9,924 nt of DNA from Gammaproteobacteria bacterium (GTDB taxonomy: Bacteria; Gemmatimonadota; Gemmatimonadetes; Longimicrobiales; Gaopeijiaceae). Position 1 is the stretch's first letter. Every line of letters starts with the position of its first letter. The position numbers and the translations under genes are program-made. The stretch spans positions 1-9,924 of the forward strand of contig JAHEKL010000089.1 in assembly GCA_024638345.1 (NCBI GenBank), in the 5' to 3' direction. The notes under the pieces were generated by a model. That model was given only the letters and a program-made list of their open reading frames with translations, searched no databases and had not been told where the DNA came from. Shown here piece after piece: positions 1 to 6,352 of this stretch.

Positions 1-756
1 CCGGCGGATGTTCATCGAAGTGAGCTCGTCGTCGGGCAGTCGAAGGTCGATCGTGTCGCCCTGGAAGACGGTGCTTCCGGACTCCACCCGCGCGTTTCCG
101 CGAAGGGTGAGGCTTCCGAGCATACGATCGAAGGAGAGCGAGCGGGTGGTGGCATGAAGAGAGTCACGATCCACTTCCACCTCGTCGTTCGCATAGAAGA
201 AGCGATCCCCCTCGAATCGAAGATTGAGTCCGGTCACCTGATAGGGCGTCGGGCTGGTGTCGGCCGAGTCGTCGGGTTGAATGAGGGCGAATGCCGGACG
301 CCCGAACACGATGATCCGATCATCTACTCCCTCCTGGGGCGCTCGATACATTGTCAGCATGTCCCCCCGGATCTCCGTCTCCCCACCCCTCGTGGTGGCC
401 TGTACCTCGCCTCGCGCCTCCAGCCGGCCCTCACGCTCCCAGTAGTCCGCGTCCGCGGACCGCAGTTGCTGCTCGGGATCCTGATACCGGAATCTACCGA
501 GAAACTCCGTCCGACCGGCGGCCTCCCAGATGATGGCGCTGTCCGCCTGGATCCGTACGCCGTTCGGACACACCAAGTCGGGAAGACCGACCCAGGTGAC
601 TCGCTGACCCGCGGCGATCCCCCTCGAGTTGATCACCCGGAAGCTGCGTGGATCGCAGTCGTTCCCGACCTCCTGCGCGTGGACCCCGGGGCCCACGGAG
701 AGGAGACCGGACACGCCGGTCAGCACCGTCACGAGCACGAACGACGATCGCGTCAT
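1..756 (-). CDS. LptA/OstA-like periplasmic LPS transport protein (partial, C-terminus beyond window)
   Basis: The reading frame is open from an ATG at 756 down to base 1 (252 codons, no stop), so the gene continues past the left edge. The N-terminus looks like a Sec signal peptide: a short basic start, a hydrophobic stretch at about residues 5-25, and a likely cleavage after VHA (residues 25-27). The mature part shows repeated short beta-strand patterns of the OstA/LptA kind, for example 'LTLRGNARVESGSTVFQGD' at about 216-234 and 'GRLEARGEVQATTRGGE' at about 110-126. LptA-family proteins form the periplasmic bridge that passes LPS from LptC to LptD. The start lies 4 bp after the lptC stop, with a purine-rich AGGGGA just upstream. 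It is already longer than E. coli LptA (185 aa), so it may be a multi-repeat OstA-like protein or the N-terminal part of a larger one. Two cysteines (34 and 63) fall in the mature region. Membership of the OstA superfamily is fairly secure; the exact LptA role is inference from context. Confidence 0.72.
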   Translation of the reverse strand, partial: MTRSSFVLVTVLTGVSGLLSVGPGVHAQEVGNDCDPRSFRVINSRGIAAGQRVTWVGLPDLVCPNGVRIQADSAIIWEAAGRTEFLGRFRYQDPEQQLRSADADYWEREGRLEARGEVQATTRGGETEIRGDMLTMYRAPQEGVDDRIIVFGRPAFALIQPDDSADTSPTPYQVTGLNLRFEGDRFFYANDEVEVDRDSLHATTRSLSFDRMLGSLTLRGNARVESGSTVFQGDTIDLRLPDDELTSMNIRR

Positions 757-760
757 TCCC

Positions 761-1315
761 CTATTGCTCCAAGCCTGCCGAGCCGTAGACGACGAAGTTC
801 TGGAACTCCAGATCGGAGTTGAACGACGTTCCCTGATAGCTTCTCCCACCCTCGATCAGCACCACAGCCGAGTCGCTTCGCAGCTCCTCCGCCTCCGGGT
901 CGTAGTGCAGCTCCTCGGTCTCGAGCCGCCGGTCCTGAAAAGGGATGATCAGTATCACGTTCCCGTTCGCCTGTAATCGCTCTTCCCGAGGCTCGAACCG
1001 CCCGCGGAGCGCGGTTACGGTCGCCCGCTGGGATCCATCCTCCTCGTTGAAGACGGTGAGGTTCACGCCCCGGAGCGACTGGTGCGTCGAGTCCCGCCAC
1101 TGGAAGGCCGTGTCGAACTGAAGCCTCGCAGTCCGGATCCCCTGGTCGTTCGTGATCGTCGTGGTGCCGCCCATTATGATCCCATCGGCCCCGAGGAAGC
1201 TCTCCGCCTCGGCGAGCGTGGCGACCGTCGTCCCGGCCTCGCACGATCCCAGGAGACACGTCAGCGCCACCATCCAGGTCGCGGTGGCACGCCGCCTCCT
1301 CGACCCGGACGTCAT
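761..1315 (-). CDS. lptC: LPS export protein LptC, probable lipoprotein
   Basis: This 184-residue protein has the LptC-family beta pattern: 'LRGRFEPREERLQANGNVIL' near residues 84-103, 'RRLETEELHYDPEAEELRSD' near 109-128, and the closing 'YQGTSFNSDLEFQNFVV' near 139-155. LptC is the inner-membrane partner of LptB2FG and hands LPS to LptA. Its length is close to that of E. coli LptC (191 aa). The N-terminus has four arginines, a hydrophobic segment and then 'LLGSC' with Cys25, which fits a lipobox, so the protein is probably held by a lipid anchor instead of the transmembrane helix seen in E. coli. The ATG at 1315 overlaps the kdsD stop as ATGA. No strong Shine-Dalgarno is visible, so translation is probably coupled to kdsD. 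Placement between kdsD and an lptA-like gene matches the kdsD-kdsC-lptC-lptA order of proteobacteria in part. Family assignment rests on pattern and context, since LptC sequences are poorly conserved. Confidence 0.8.
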   Translation of the reverse strand: MTSGSRRRRATATWMVALTCLLGSCEAGTTVATLAEAESFLGADGIIMGGTTTITNDQGIRTARLQFDTAFQWRDSTHQSLRGVNLTVFNEEDGSQRATVTALRGRFEPREERLQANGNVILIIPFQDRRLETEELHYDPEAEELRSDSAVVLIEGGRSYQGTSFNSDLEFQNFVVYGSAGLEQ

Positions 1316-2319
1316 ACGACATCCGCTCGGAGCACATCGTGCAGGTGCACCATGCCCCTGAGCTCTCCCGCCTCGTCCACCACCGGAAGCGCCATGATTC
1401 CGTGGTCTTCCATCTCTCTCACCACCGCGCCCGCGAGCGTCCCGGGGAAGGAAGTCTTCGGGTTCTTGGTCATGACCTCGCGCACGGGTACGTCCAGGAA
1501 GTCCTCACGCCCATCCATCAGACGTGTAAGATCTCCCGCGGTGACCACCCCGACCACGCACCTGCGACCGTCCACGATCGGGACGGTGCCCCTCATGTGA
1601 GCCAGAGGAACGATACAGTCCTTCATGGAGGCGTCCTCGGTCACCTCTGGATAGTCCTCCGAGACCATCACGTCCGAGACCCTGAGTGTGAGTCGGCGCC
1701 CCAGCGCTCCGCCGGGATGTAAGCGCGCGAAGTCCTCCGGGCGAAACCCCTTTCGCTGCAGGAGGACCATGGCGAGCGCATCCCCCATGGCGAGGGCCGC
1801 GGTCGTCGAGGACGTCGGCGCCAGATCCATCGGGCACGCCTCCTGACTGACGCGGCAGTCGAGCGCGACGGTCGCGTTCTTCGCGAGCGAAGAGATCGGA
1901 TCTCCGGTCAATGCGATCGTGGGCAGACCCAGGCGAACCATATACTCCATGAGCCCGGCCAGCTCGGACGTGCTCCCGCTCTTCGAGACGAAGATCCCCA
2001 CATCTTCCCTGGAGACGATCCCCAGATCTCCATGGAGCCCGTCCACCGGATGGAGGAAGGTCGCGGGCGTACCAGTCGAAGTGAGGGTCGCGGCGATCTT
2101 CCGGGCGATGATCCCGCTCTTCCCGACCCCGGTGACGATCACGCGCCCGGTCACCGCCCAGAGGAGCTCGATCGCCTCGCAGAAGCGCTCGTCGAGACGA
2201 CGCGCCAACCCGGCCACCGCTCCGGCTTCCGCCTCGAGGACTCGGCGTCCCTCCTCCAGCAGGCGCGAGCCCTTCGGCTCCGCTCCGGGCTCCGTATCCA
2301 ACCGCGCGATCCTACTCAT
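1312..2319 (-). CDS. kdsD: D-arabinose-5-phosphate isomerase (SIS-CBS type)
   Basis: It interconverts ribulose-5-phosphate and arabinose-5-phosphate in the cytoplasm, the first step to Kdo. The protein is 335 aa against 328 in E. coli KdsD. An N-terminal SIS domain (about 30-205) has 'VTGVGKSG', 'SKSGSTSEL', 'QEACPMDLAPTSSTT' and the hallmark 'HPGGALGRRL'. Lys67, Glu119, Glu160 and His201 each sit exactly 8 positions after the E. coli catalytic residues Lys59, Glu111, Glu152 and His193. Two CBS domains follow (about 213-265 and 275-335), ending in 'GMVHLHDVLRADVV'. I chose the ATG at 2319: it overlaps the end of kdsC by 8 bp and gives the family length. A GTG at 2397 would add 26 unconserved residues and overlap kdsC by 86 bp. 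No clear Shine-Dalgarno precedes 2319, consistent with coupling to kdsC. GutQ/KpsF paralogues share this architecture, but the neighbours favour KdsD. Confidence 0.95.
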   Translation of the reverse strand: MSRIARLDTEPGAEPKGSRLLEEGRRVLEAEAGAVAGLARRLDERFCEAIELLWAVTGRVIVTGVGKSGIIARKIAATLTSTGTPATFLHPVDGLHGDLGIVSREDVGIFVSKSGSTSELAGLMEYMVRLGLPTIALTGDPISSLAKNATVALDCRVSQEACPMDLAPTSSTTAALAMGDALAMVLLQRKGFRPEDFARLHPGGALGRRLTLRVSDVMVSEDYPEVTEDASMKDCIVPLAHMRGTVPIVDGRRCVVGVVTAGDLTRLMDGREDFLDVPVREVMTKNPKTSFPGTLAGAVVREMEDHGIMALPVVDEAGELRGMVHLHDVLRADVV

Positions 2320-2929
2320 CGCTTCGGGCCGCACAGTAGGCCTCCACGGCTCGGACCCACTCTCCACGTGCTTCGAGTAGCTCGCGCGCGAACTCACGCA
2401 CGGCCCCGTTCCCTCCCCGACGACGACTGACCCAGACGGCTTCGCTTCGGATCTCGTCCACGGCGTTCCCCACGGCCACAGGAAGACCGACCTTCCGGAT
2501 GACGGGCAGGTCCGGCAGATCGTCGGCGAGCATGGCTACCTGGCTCCAATCGAACCCGTGCCGATCGAGCAGATCGCGGACCACGGGGAGCTTGCGGGCC
2601 CCGGCGTCCTGATGGCACTCCTCGATCCCCAGCTCTCGCGCTCGGAGAGTGGTCGCCGCGGAGATCCTCCCCGAGATCAGCGCCACCACGATGCCGGATT
2701 CGCGAAGCAGCTTGATGCCGAGCCCATCCTGGATGTCGAAGCGCTTGAGCTCGATCGGGTGACCGTCCCCGGTCTCACCCAGATAGACGCCTGCGTCGGT
2801 CAGTACCCCGTCGACGTCGAGAATCACGAGACGCACCGCGCGCGCCAAATCGCCCGGGATGGAGCCGTTGGCGACGGAACTCCTCACCGGAGCATCTCCG
2901 CGCGGACGCACTTCCTGCTCGAGGGTCAC
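2312..2929 (-). CDS. kdsC: 3-deoxy-D-manno-octulosonate 8-phosphate phosphatase
   Basis: It hydrolyses Kdo-8-phosphate to Kdo and phosphate in the cytoplasm. It is a small C0-type HAD phosphatase. Motif I is 'LDVDGVLTD' (nucleophile Asp38, general acid Asp40), motif II is 'ISGR' (Ser86), motif III is Lys113, and motif IV is 'LADDLPDLPVI' (Asp136/Asp137). The C-terminal 'RRGGNGAVREF' is the KdsC signature loop that reaches the neighbouring subunit's active site in the tetramer. At 205 aa it is a little longer than E. coli KdsC (188 aa) because of about 30 extra residues before the HAD core. The start is a GTG at 2929 that overlaps the kdsA stop as GTGA and has a GGAG 7 nt upstream. The end overlaps kdsD by 8 bp. 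Motif IV reads ADDLPD where many KdsC have GDDLxD, a mild change that keeps both aspartates. Confidence 0.95.
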   Translation of the reverse strand: MTLEQEVRPRGDAPVRSSVANGSIPGDLARAVRLVILDVDGVLTDAGVYLGETGDGHPIELKRFDIQDGLGIKLLRESGIVVALISGRISAATTLRARELGIEECHQDAGARKLPVVRDLLDRHGFDWSQVAMLADDLPDLPVIRKVGLPVAVGNAVDEIRSEAVWVSRRRGGNGAVREFARELLEARGEWVRAVEAYCAARSDE

Positions 2930-3753
2930 CCTATGGCTCCGCTCGCGAGGGCGCTCTCGGGTCTGTCGGCCACTGAATGGCGGATGGCCAAGGCCTGGGC
3001 CACCAAGGCGTCCAGCCCAGCCAGGGGAAGCATGTTCGAGCCATCCGAGGGCGCACTGGCAGGGTCGGGATGCGTTTCCAGGAACAGGTGGTCACAGCCG
3101 GCCGCTACCGCCGCCCGCACGAGGGCGGGAATGTGCTCCGGATCCCCACCACTGGACCCGGCCGCCCTTCCGGGACGCTGCACGCTGTGCGTTCCGTCGA
3201 ACACGACCTGGACCCCGCACGCTCGGCGGATCGCGCCGAACGAGCGCATGTCGACCACGAGGTTTCCGTACCCGAAGAACGTTCCTCTCTCCGTGACCAG
3301 AACCCGATCGGCTCCACCCGACCGGGCCTTCTCGGTGACGGCCGCCATTTCCTCGGGCGCCATCCATTGTCCCTTCTTCACATTCACCGGTCGACCCGTC
3401 GCGGCTGCGGCCACGATCAGGTCGGTTTGGCGACAAAGAAACGCGGGAATCTGCAGTACATCGACGGCCTCGGAGGCCGGGAGCGCCTGCTCCGGGAGAT
3501 GGATGTCCGTAAGGGTCGGTAGGCCGCTCGCCTCCGCGACCCTCGAGAGCCGCCGCAGCCCCTCGTCCAGCCCTGGGCCTCTCGCGGACTCGATCTTCGA
3601 GCGATTCGCCTTGTCGAACGAAGCCTTGAAGACGATCGGGATACCCGTCCGGGCAGCCAAGCCGGCCAGATGATCCGCGACCCGCAGGTTCAGGTCGTCC
3701 GACTCCAGGACACAAGGCCCCGCGATCAGCGTGAATCGATCGAACAGAGTCAT
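2926..3753 (-). CDS. kdsA: 3-deoxy-8-phosphooctulonate synthase (Kdo-8-phosphate synthase)
   Basis: It condenses phosphoenolpyruvate with arabinose-5-phosphate to Kdo-8-phosphate. The 275-residue product covers the whole TIM-barrel DAHP/KDO8P synthase fold (E. coli 284 aa). Signatures in order: 'IAGPCVLES' (10-18), 'FKASFDKANRSK' (42-53), 'TDIHLPEQ' (82-89), 'IPAFLCRQTDL' (102-112), 'NVKKGQW' (124-130), 'FGYGNLVVDMRS' (160-171), 'FDGTHSVQ' (185-192) and 'LETHPDP' (225-231). The four metal ligands known from the Aquifex enzyme (Cys11, His185, Glu222, Asp233) are all present here as Cys14, His189, Glu226 and Asp237, so this should be the metal-dependent class; E. coli KdsA has Asn in place of the Cys. 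The ATG at 3753 overlaps the pyrG stop as ATGA and has GGAG 8 nt upstream. An in-frame upstream start at 3897 would add 48 low-complexity residues that lie inside pyrG and is rejected. Confidence 0.96.
   Translation of the reverse strand: MTLFDRFTLIAGPCVLESDDLNLRVADHLAGLAARTGIPIVFKASFDKANRSKIESARGPGLDEGLRRLSRVAEASGLPTLTDIHLPEQALPASEAVDVLQIPAFLCRQTDLIVAAAATGRPVNVKKGQWMAPEEMAAVTEKARSGGADRVLVTERGTFFGYGNLVVDMRSFGAIRRACGVQVVFDGTHSVQRPGRAAGSSGGDPEHIPALVRAAVAAGCDHLFLETHPDPASAPSDGSNMLPLAGLDALVAQALAIRHSVADRPESALASGAIG
2937..2940 (-). promoter_or_regulatory. Ribosome binding site supporting the kdsC GTG start
   Basis: GGAG on the minus strand lies 7 nt before the GTG at 2929, within the end of kdsA. 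It supports the GTG that overlaps the kdsA stop as the true kdsC start. Confidence 0.65.
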
Positions 3754-5423
3754 CCGCCGGTCTCCGCTGCGACCGCGGGACCGGGAGCCGCCCGCTCCTG
3801 ATCCGTCGCCGACCGATTCGCCGCAGCTTCGATGAAGGATGCGAACAGCGGATGCGGACGCGTGGGACGGCTTTTCAGCTCTGGGTGGAATTGACATCCC
3901 ACGAACCAGGGATGGTCATCCAGCTCGATGATCTCGACGAGCTTCCCGTCCGGGGAGATCCCGCTCACGGTGAGCCCCGCGGCCTCCAGGGCCCCCCGGT
4001 AGGATTGATTGAACTCATAGCGGTGCCGATGTCTCTCGGAGATCTCCTCTACGCCGTAGATCGCCGCGACCCGTGAGCCGGGCTCGAGCCTGGCCGGATA
4101 GGCCCCCAGCCGCATCGTTCCGCCCTTGTCCGTGACCTGTCTCTGTGAGTCCATGAGGCAGATCACGGGATCGGGAGATCGTGCGTCGAACTCCGGGGAG
4201 TGGGCGTCAGTCAGGCCGCATGCGTGGCGCGCCAGCTCGATGACCGCGCACTGGAGACCCAGACAGATGCCGAAGAACGGACGGCCCGACTCGCGCACCC
4301 ATCGGATCGTGTTCAGCATTCCCTCGACACCGCGCGGACCGAAGCCCCCCGGTATGAGGATCCCGTCGTAGCGCTCGAGCCGCTTTCCGGGGTCCTGATC
4401 GCGATCGAAGACCTCCGAGGAAATCCAGTCGATCTCGACCCCTGCGTCGTTCGCGATCCCGCCGTGGATGAGCGCCTCCTGCACGGACTTGTACGAGTCG
4501 ACGTGATCCGTGTACTTGCCGACCACTGCGATACGCACCGTGTGGCCCGAGGGATTACGGATCGCTTCGACCATGCGACTCCACTCCGTCAGGTCGGGAG
4601 GCTGGACATCCAGAGCCAGTAGCTCGACCACGTAGTCGTCCAGACCCTGTCGCCGGTACTCGAGGGGAACCTGGTAGATCGAGTCCACATCGAGAGCCTC
4701 GATCACTCCGCGGGGGTCGACGTTGGTGAAGAGCGAGATCTTGGCTCTGATCTCGTCGTCCAGGGGATGCTCCGATCGGCAGATCAGCGCCTGGGGCTGA
4801 ATACCGATCTGCATGAGCTCGCGCACCGAGTGCTGAGTCGGCTTGGTCTTGAGCTCTCCGGCCGCCGAGATGAACGGCACCAGAGTGAGGTGAAGGAAGA
4901 TCGCGTTGCGGGCACCCACTTCCTGCCGGAACTGACGGATCGCCTCGAGGAACGGTAGGCTCTCGATGTCACCGACCGTGCCCCCGATCTCGGTGATGAC
5001 CACGTCGTGACCACTCTCCAGGCGTCGGATGCTGGCCTTGATCTCGTCTGTGATGTGGGGGATCACCTGAACCGTCGATCCCAGATAATCCCCCCGGCGC
5101 TCCTTGCTGATCACGGACTGATAGATACGACCCGTGGTGATGTTGTTGGCCTGCGAGAGGGACTCGTCGATGAAACGCTCGTAGTGGCCCAGGTCCAGGT
5201 CGGTCTCGGCCCCATCGTCGGTGACGAAGACCTCGCCGTGCTGGAAGGGGGACATGGTTCCGGGATCGACGTTGATGTACGGGTCGAACTTCTGGATCGT
5301 GACGCGCAGGCCCCGTTCCTTCAGCAGCCGACCCAGGGAAGCCGAAGCGATGCCCTTTCCAAGAGACGACACCACGCCCCCCGTGACGAAGATGTACTTG
5401 GTGGGTCGGCTTTCGGCGCTCAT
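3750..5423 (-). CDS. pyrG: CTP synthase (glutamine-hydrolysing)
   Basis: It aminates UTP to CTP with ATP and glutamine, the last step of de novo pyrimidine nucleotide synthesis. The 557-aa protein (E. coli 545) has the N-terminal amidoligase with 'FVTGGVVSSLGKG' (12-24), 'FDPYINVDPGTMSPFQHGEV' (46-65) and 'EIGGTVGDIES' (145-155). The C-terminal class I glutamine amidotransferase follows: 'PGGFGPRG' (358-365), 'FGICLGLQ' with nucleophile Cys387, the 'GGTMRLG' loop (434-440) and 'QFHPE' giving His513 and Glu515. The last 25 or so residues are an Ala/Gly/Glu-rich tail with no family signature. The ATG at 5423 overlaps the kdsB stop as ATGA, with AAGGA 6 nt upstream. The same frame is open to 5618 but that part is glycine/arginine-rich noise inside kdsB. 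Its place between kdsB and kdsA is notable because KdsB consumes CTP. The pyrG-kdsA adjacency also occurs in many proteobacteria. Confidence 0.98.
   Translation of the reverse strand: MSAESRPTKYIFVTGGVVSSLGKGIASASLGRLLKERGLRVTIQKFDPYINVDPGTMSPFQHGEVFVTDDGAETDLDLGHYERFIDESLSQANNITTGRIYQSVISKERRGDYLGSTVQVIPHITDEIKASIRRLESGHDVVITEIGGTVGDIESLPFLEAIRQFRQEVGARNAIFLHLTLVPFISAAGELKTKPTQHSVRELMQIGIQPQALICRSEHPLDDEIRAKISLFTNVDPRGVIEALDVDSIYQVPLEYRRQGLDDYVVELLALDVQPPDLTEWSRMVEAIRNPSGHTVRIAVVGKYTDHVDSYKSVQEALIHGGIANDAGVEIDWISSEVFDRDQDPGKRLERYDGILIPGGFGPRGVEGMLNTIRWVRESGRPFFGICLGLQCAVIELARHACGLTDAHSPEFDARSPDPVICLMDSQRQVTDKGGTMRLGAYPARLEPGSRVAAIYGVEEISERHRHRYEFNQSYRGALEAAGLTVSGISPDGKLVEIIELDDHPWFVGCQFHPELKSRPTRPHPLFASFIEAAANRSATDQERAAPGPAVAAETGG
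3762..3765 (-). promoter_or_regulatory. Ribosome binding site supporting the kdsA start
   Basis: GGAG lies 8 nt before the ATG at 3753, inside the last codons of pyrG. It supports this ATG over the in-frame start 144 bp further upstream. Confidence 0.65.
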
Positions 5424-6211
5424 GTCCGATCCTTCATGAGGAGCTCTCCTCCTTCTCGAGAGAGAATCTGTTCCACCCTGACGACGTCCGCCGGGGTGTC
5501 CACCCCCGCCGCCGCCTCCCCGACGATCGCCACACCAATCCGTATTCCATCCTCGAGCGCCCGCAGTTGCTCGAGACGCTCCAACTGCTCCAGCGCGGAC
5601 GGGCTCGACGAGACCCACCGCTCAAGGGCCTCTCTCCGGTACGCATAGATCCCGATGTGACGAAGGAAGGGCGGGCGACCCAGCTCGTCCAACGTCGGCT
5701 CCCCGTCCCGCTTGAACGGAATCTCAGCCCGGGAGAAGTAGAGCGCACGCCCACTCCGAGCGCGGGCCACCTTCACCACGGCAGGGTCGCGTCGGGCTTC
5801 TGCCGTCCTCAGCGGTGCGGCGCACGTACCCACGTCCCAGTCCCGATCGCGCACCAGGGCGATGGCCTCCTGAAGGTGGCTCTCCTCCACCAGGGGCTCG
5901 TCACCCTGAATGTTCACGACCAACGAAAAGTCCCTAAACTCAGGTCGCTCGACAACCTGGGCGACTCGGTCCGTTCCGGACGCAAGATCCGGGTCGGTCA
6001 TGACGACCGGGGCTCCCAGCGAATCGCACAGCGCTCGAACCTCCTGGGCGTCGGCGGCCACCACGAGCCGATCGAAGATCCGCATCGAGGAGACACGGCG
6101 CCACACCCATTCGAGGAGGGGGCGACCGAGGATGGGTTGAAGAGGTTTCCTGGGGAGACGGGTCGATTCGAGCCGCGCCGGGACGACTCCGAGAACGCTC
6201 GGGTTCACCAC
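5420..6211 (-). CDS. kdsB: 3-deoxy-manno-octulosonate cytidylyltransferase (CMP-Kdo synthetase)
   Basis: It activates Kdo with CTP to CMP-Kdo, the donor for the WaaA Kdo transferase. The 263-aa product (E. coli 248) is a GT-A-like nucleotidyltransferase. Its signatures are 'VVPARLESTRLPRKPL' (9-24, nucleotide binding), 'ASGTDRVAQV' (78-87), 'NIQGDEPLV' (100-108, Asp104 a likely Mg ligand), 'ALYFSRAEIPF' (156-166), 'FLRHIGIYAYR' (182-192), 'LEQLERLEQLRALE' (207-220) and 'GVDTPADVVRVE' (236-247, Asp238 likely metal ligand). The start is uncertain: two consecutive GTG codons (6211 and 6208) directly precede the first conserved residues, and no in-frame ATG lies nearby. An in-frame start at 6322 would add 37 unconserved residues running through the likely promoter. 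It is the first gene of the packed Kdo/LPS unit, and its end overlaps pyrG by 4 bp. Confidence 0.95.
   Translation of the reverse strand: MVNPSVLGVVPARLESTRLPRKPLQPILGRPLLEWVWRRVSSMRIFDRLVVAADAQEVRALCDSLGAPVVMTDPDLASGTDRVAQVVERPEFRDFSLVVNIQGDEPLVEESHLQEAIALVRDRDWDVGTCAAPLRTAEARRDPAVVKVARARSGRALYFSRAEIPFKRDGEPTLDELGRPPFLRHIGIYAYRREALERWVSSSPSALEQLERLEQLRALEDGIRIGVAIVGEAAAGVDTPADVVRVEQILSREGGELLMKDRT
5430..5434 (-). promoter_or_regulatory. Ribosome binding site supporting the pyrG start
   Basis: AAGGA lies 6 nt before the ATG at 5423, inside the end of kdsB. It fixes the pyrG start and excludes the 65-residue upstream extension of the open frame. Confidence 0.7.
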
Positions 6212-6271
6212 CGGATCCCAGCGAGGCGAAGCGTCGCAGGCGGGGAATTTATTGCAAGTTTCACGCCACGG

Positions 6272-6300
6272 AAGATAGAGAGACGGCCCAGGCGGATCAA
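6272..6300 (-). promoter_or_regulatory. Candidate sigma70-like promoter for the kdsB-pyrG-kdsACD-lpt unit
   Basis: On the minus strand TTGATC (6295-6300) and TATCTT (6272-6277) are spaced by exactly 17 nt, each matching 4 of 6 consensus bases. The site lies in the gap between the pabA/trpG-type gene and kdsB. Transcription would begin near 6265, leaving a leader of about 54 nt before the GTG at 6211. An AT-rich patch (6246-6260) inside this leader stands out from the GC-rich surroundings. It is the only sizeable gap upstream of the seven-gene unit, so a promoter is expected here; the exact site is inference. Confidence 0.4.
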
Positions 6301-6352
6301 GACAATGACCGCCCCCGGACACCTCCGGAAGCGAGCTGTTGGAGCCGGTGGC

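Noticed and set aside
154..822. A 222-codon plus-strand open frame at the left edge.
   Set aside because: The minus strand is open throughout with a signal peptide and OstA-like repeats and sits directly behind lptC, so the plus-strand frame is the shadow.
2558..3673. A 371-codon plus-strand open frame antisense to kdsC and kdsA.
   Set aside because: It is a shadow of conserved genes with Ser/Arg/Pro-rich translation and no family signature.
5424..5618. Upstream in-frame extension of pyrG with a run of glycines.
   Set aside because: It lies within kdsB in another frame, is unlike any CTP synthase, and the ATG at 5423 has a good ribosome binding site.
6315..6328. Small hairpin after the PabA/TrpG-type gene: 5-bp GC stem with a 4-nt loop.
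   Set aside because: The stem is short and no T-tract follows on the minus strand, so it does not qualify as an intrinsic terminator.
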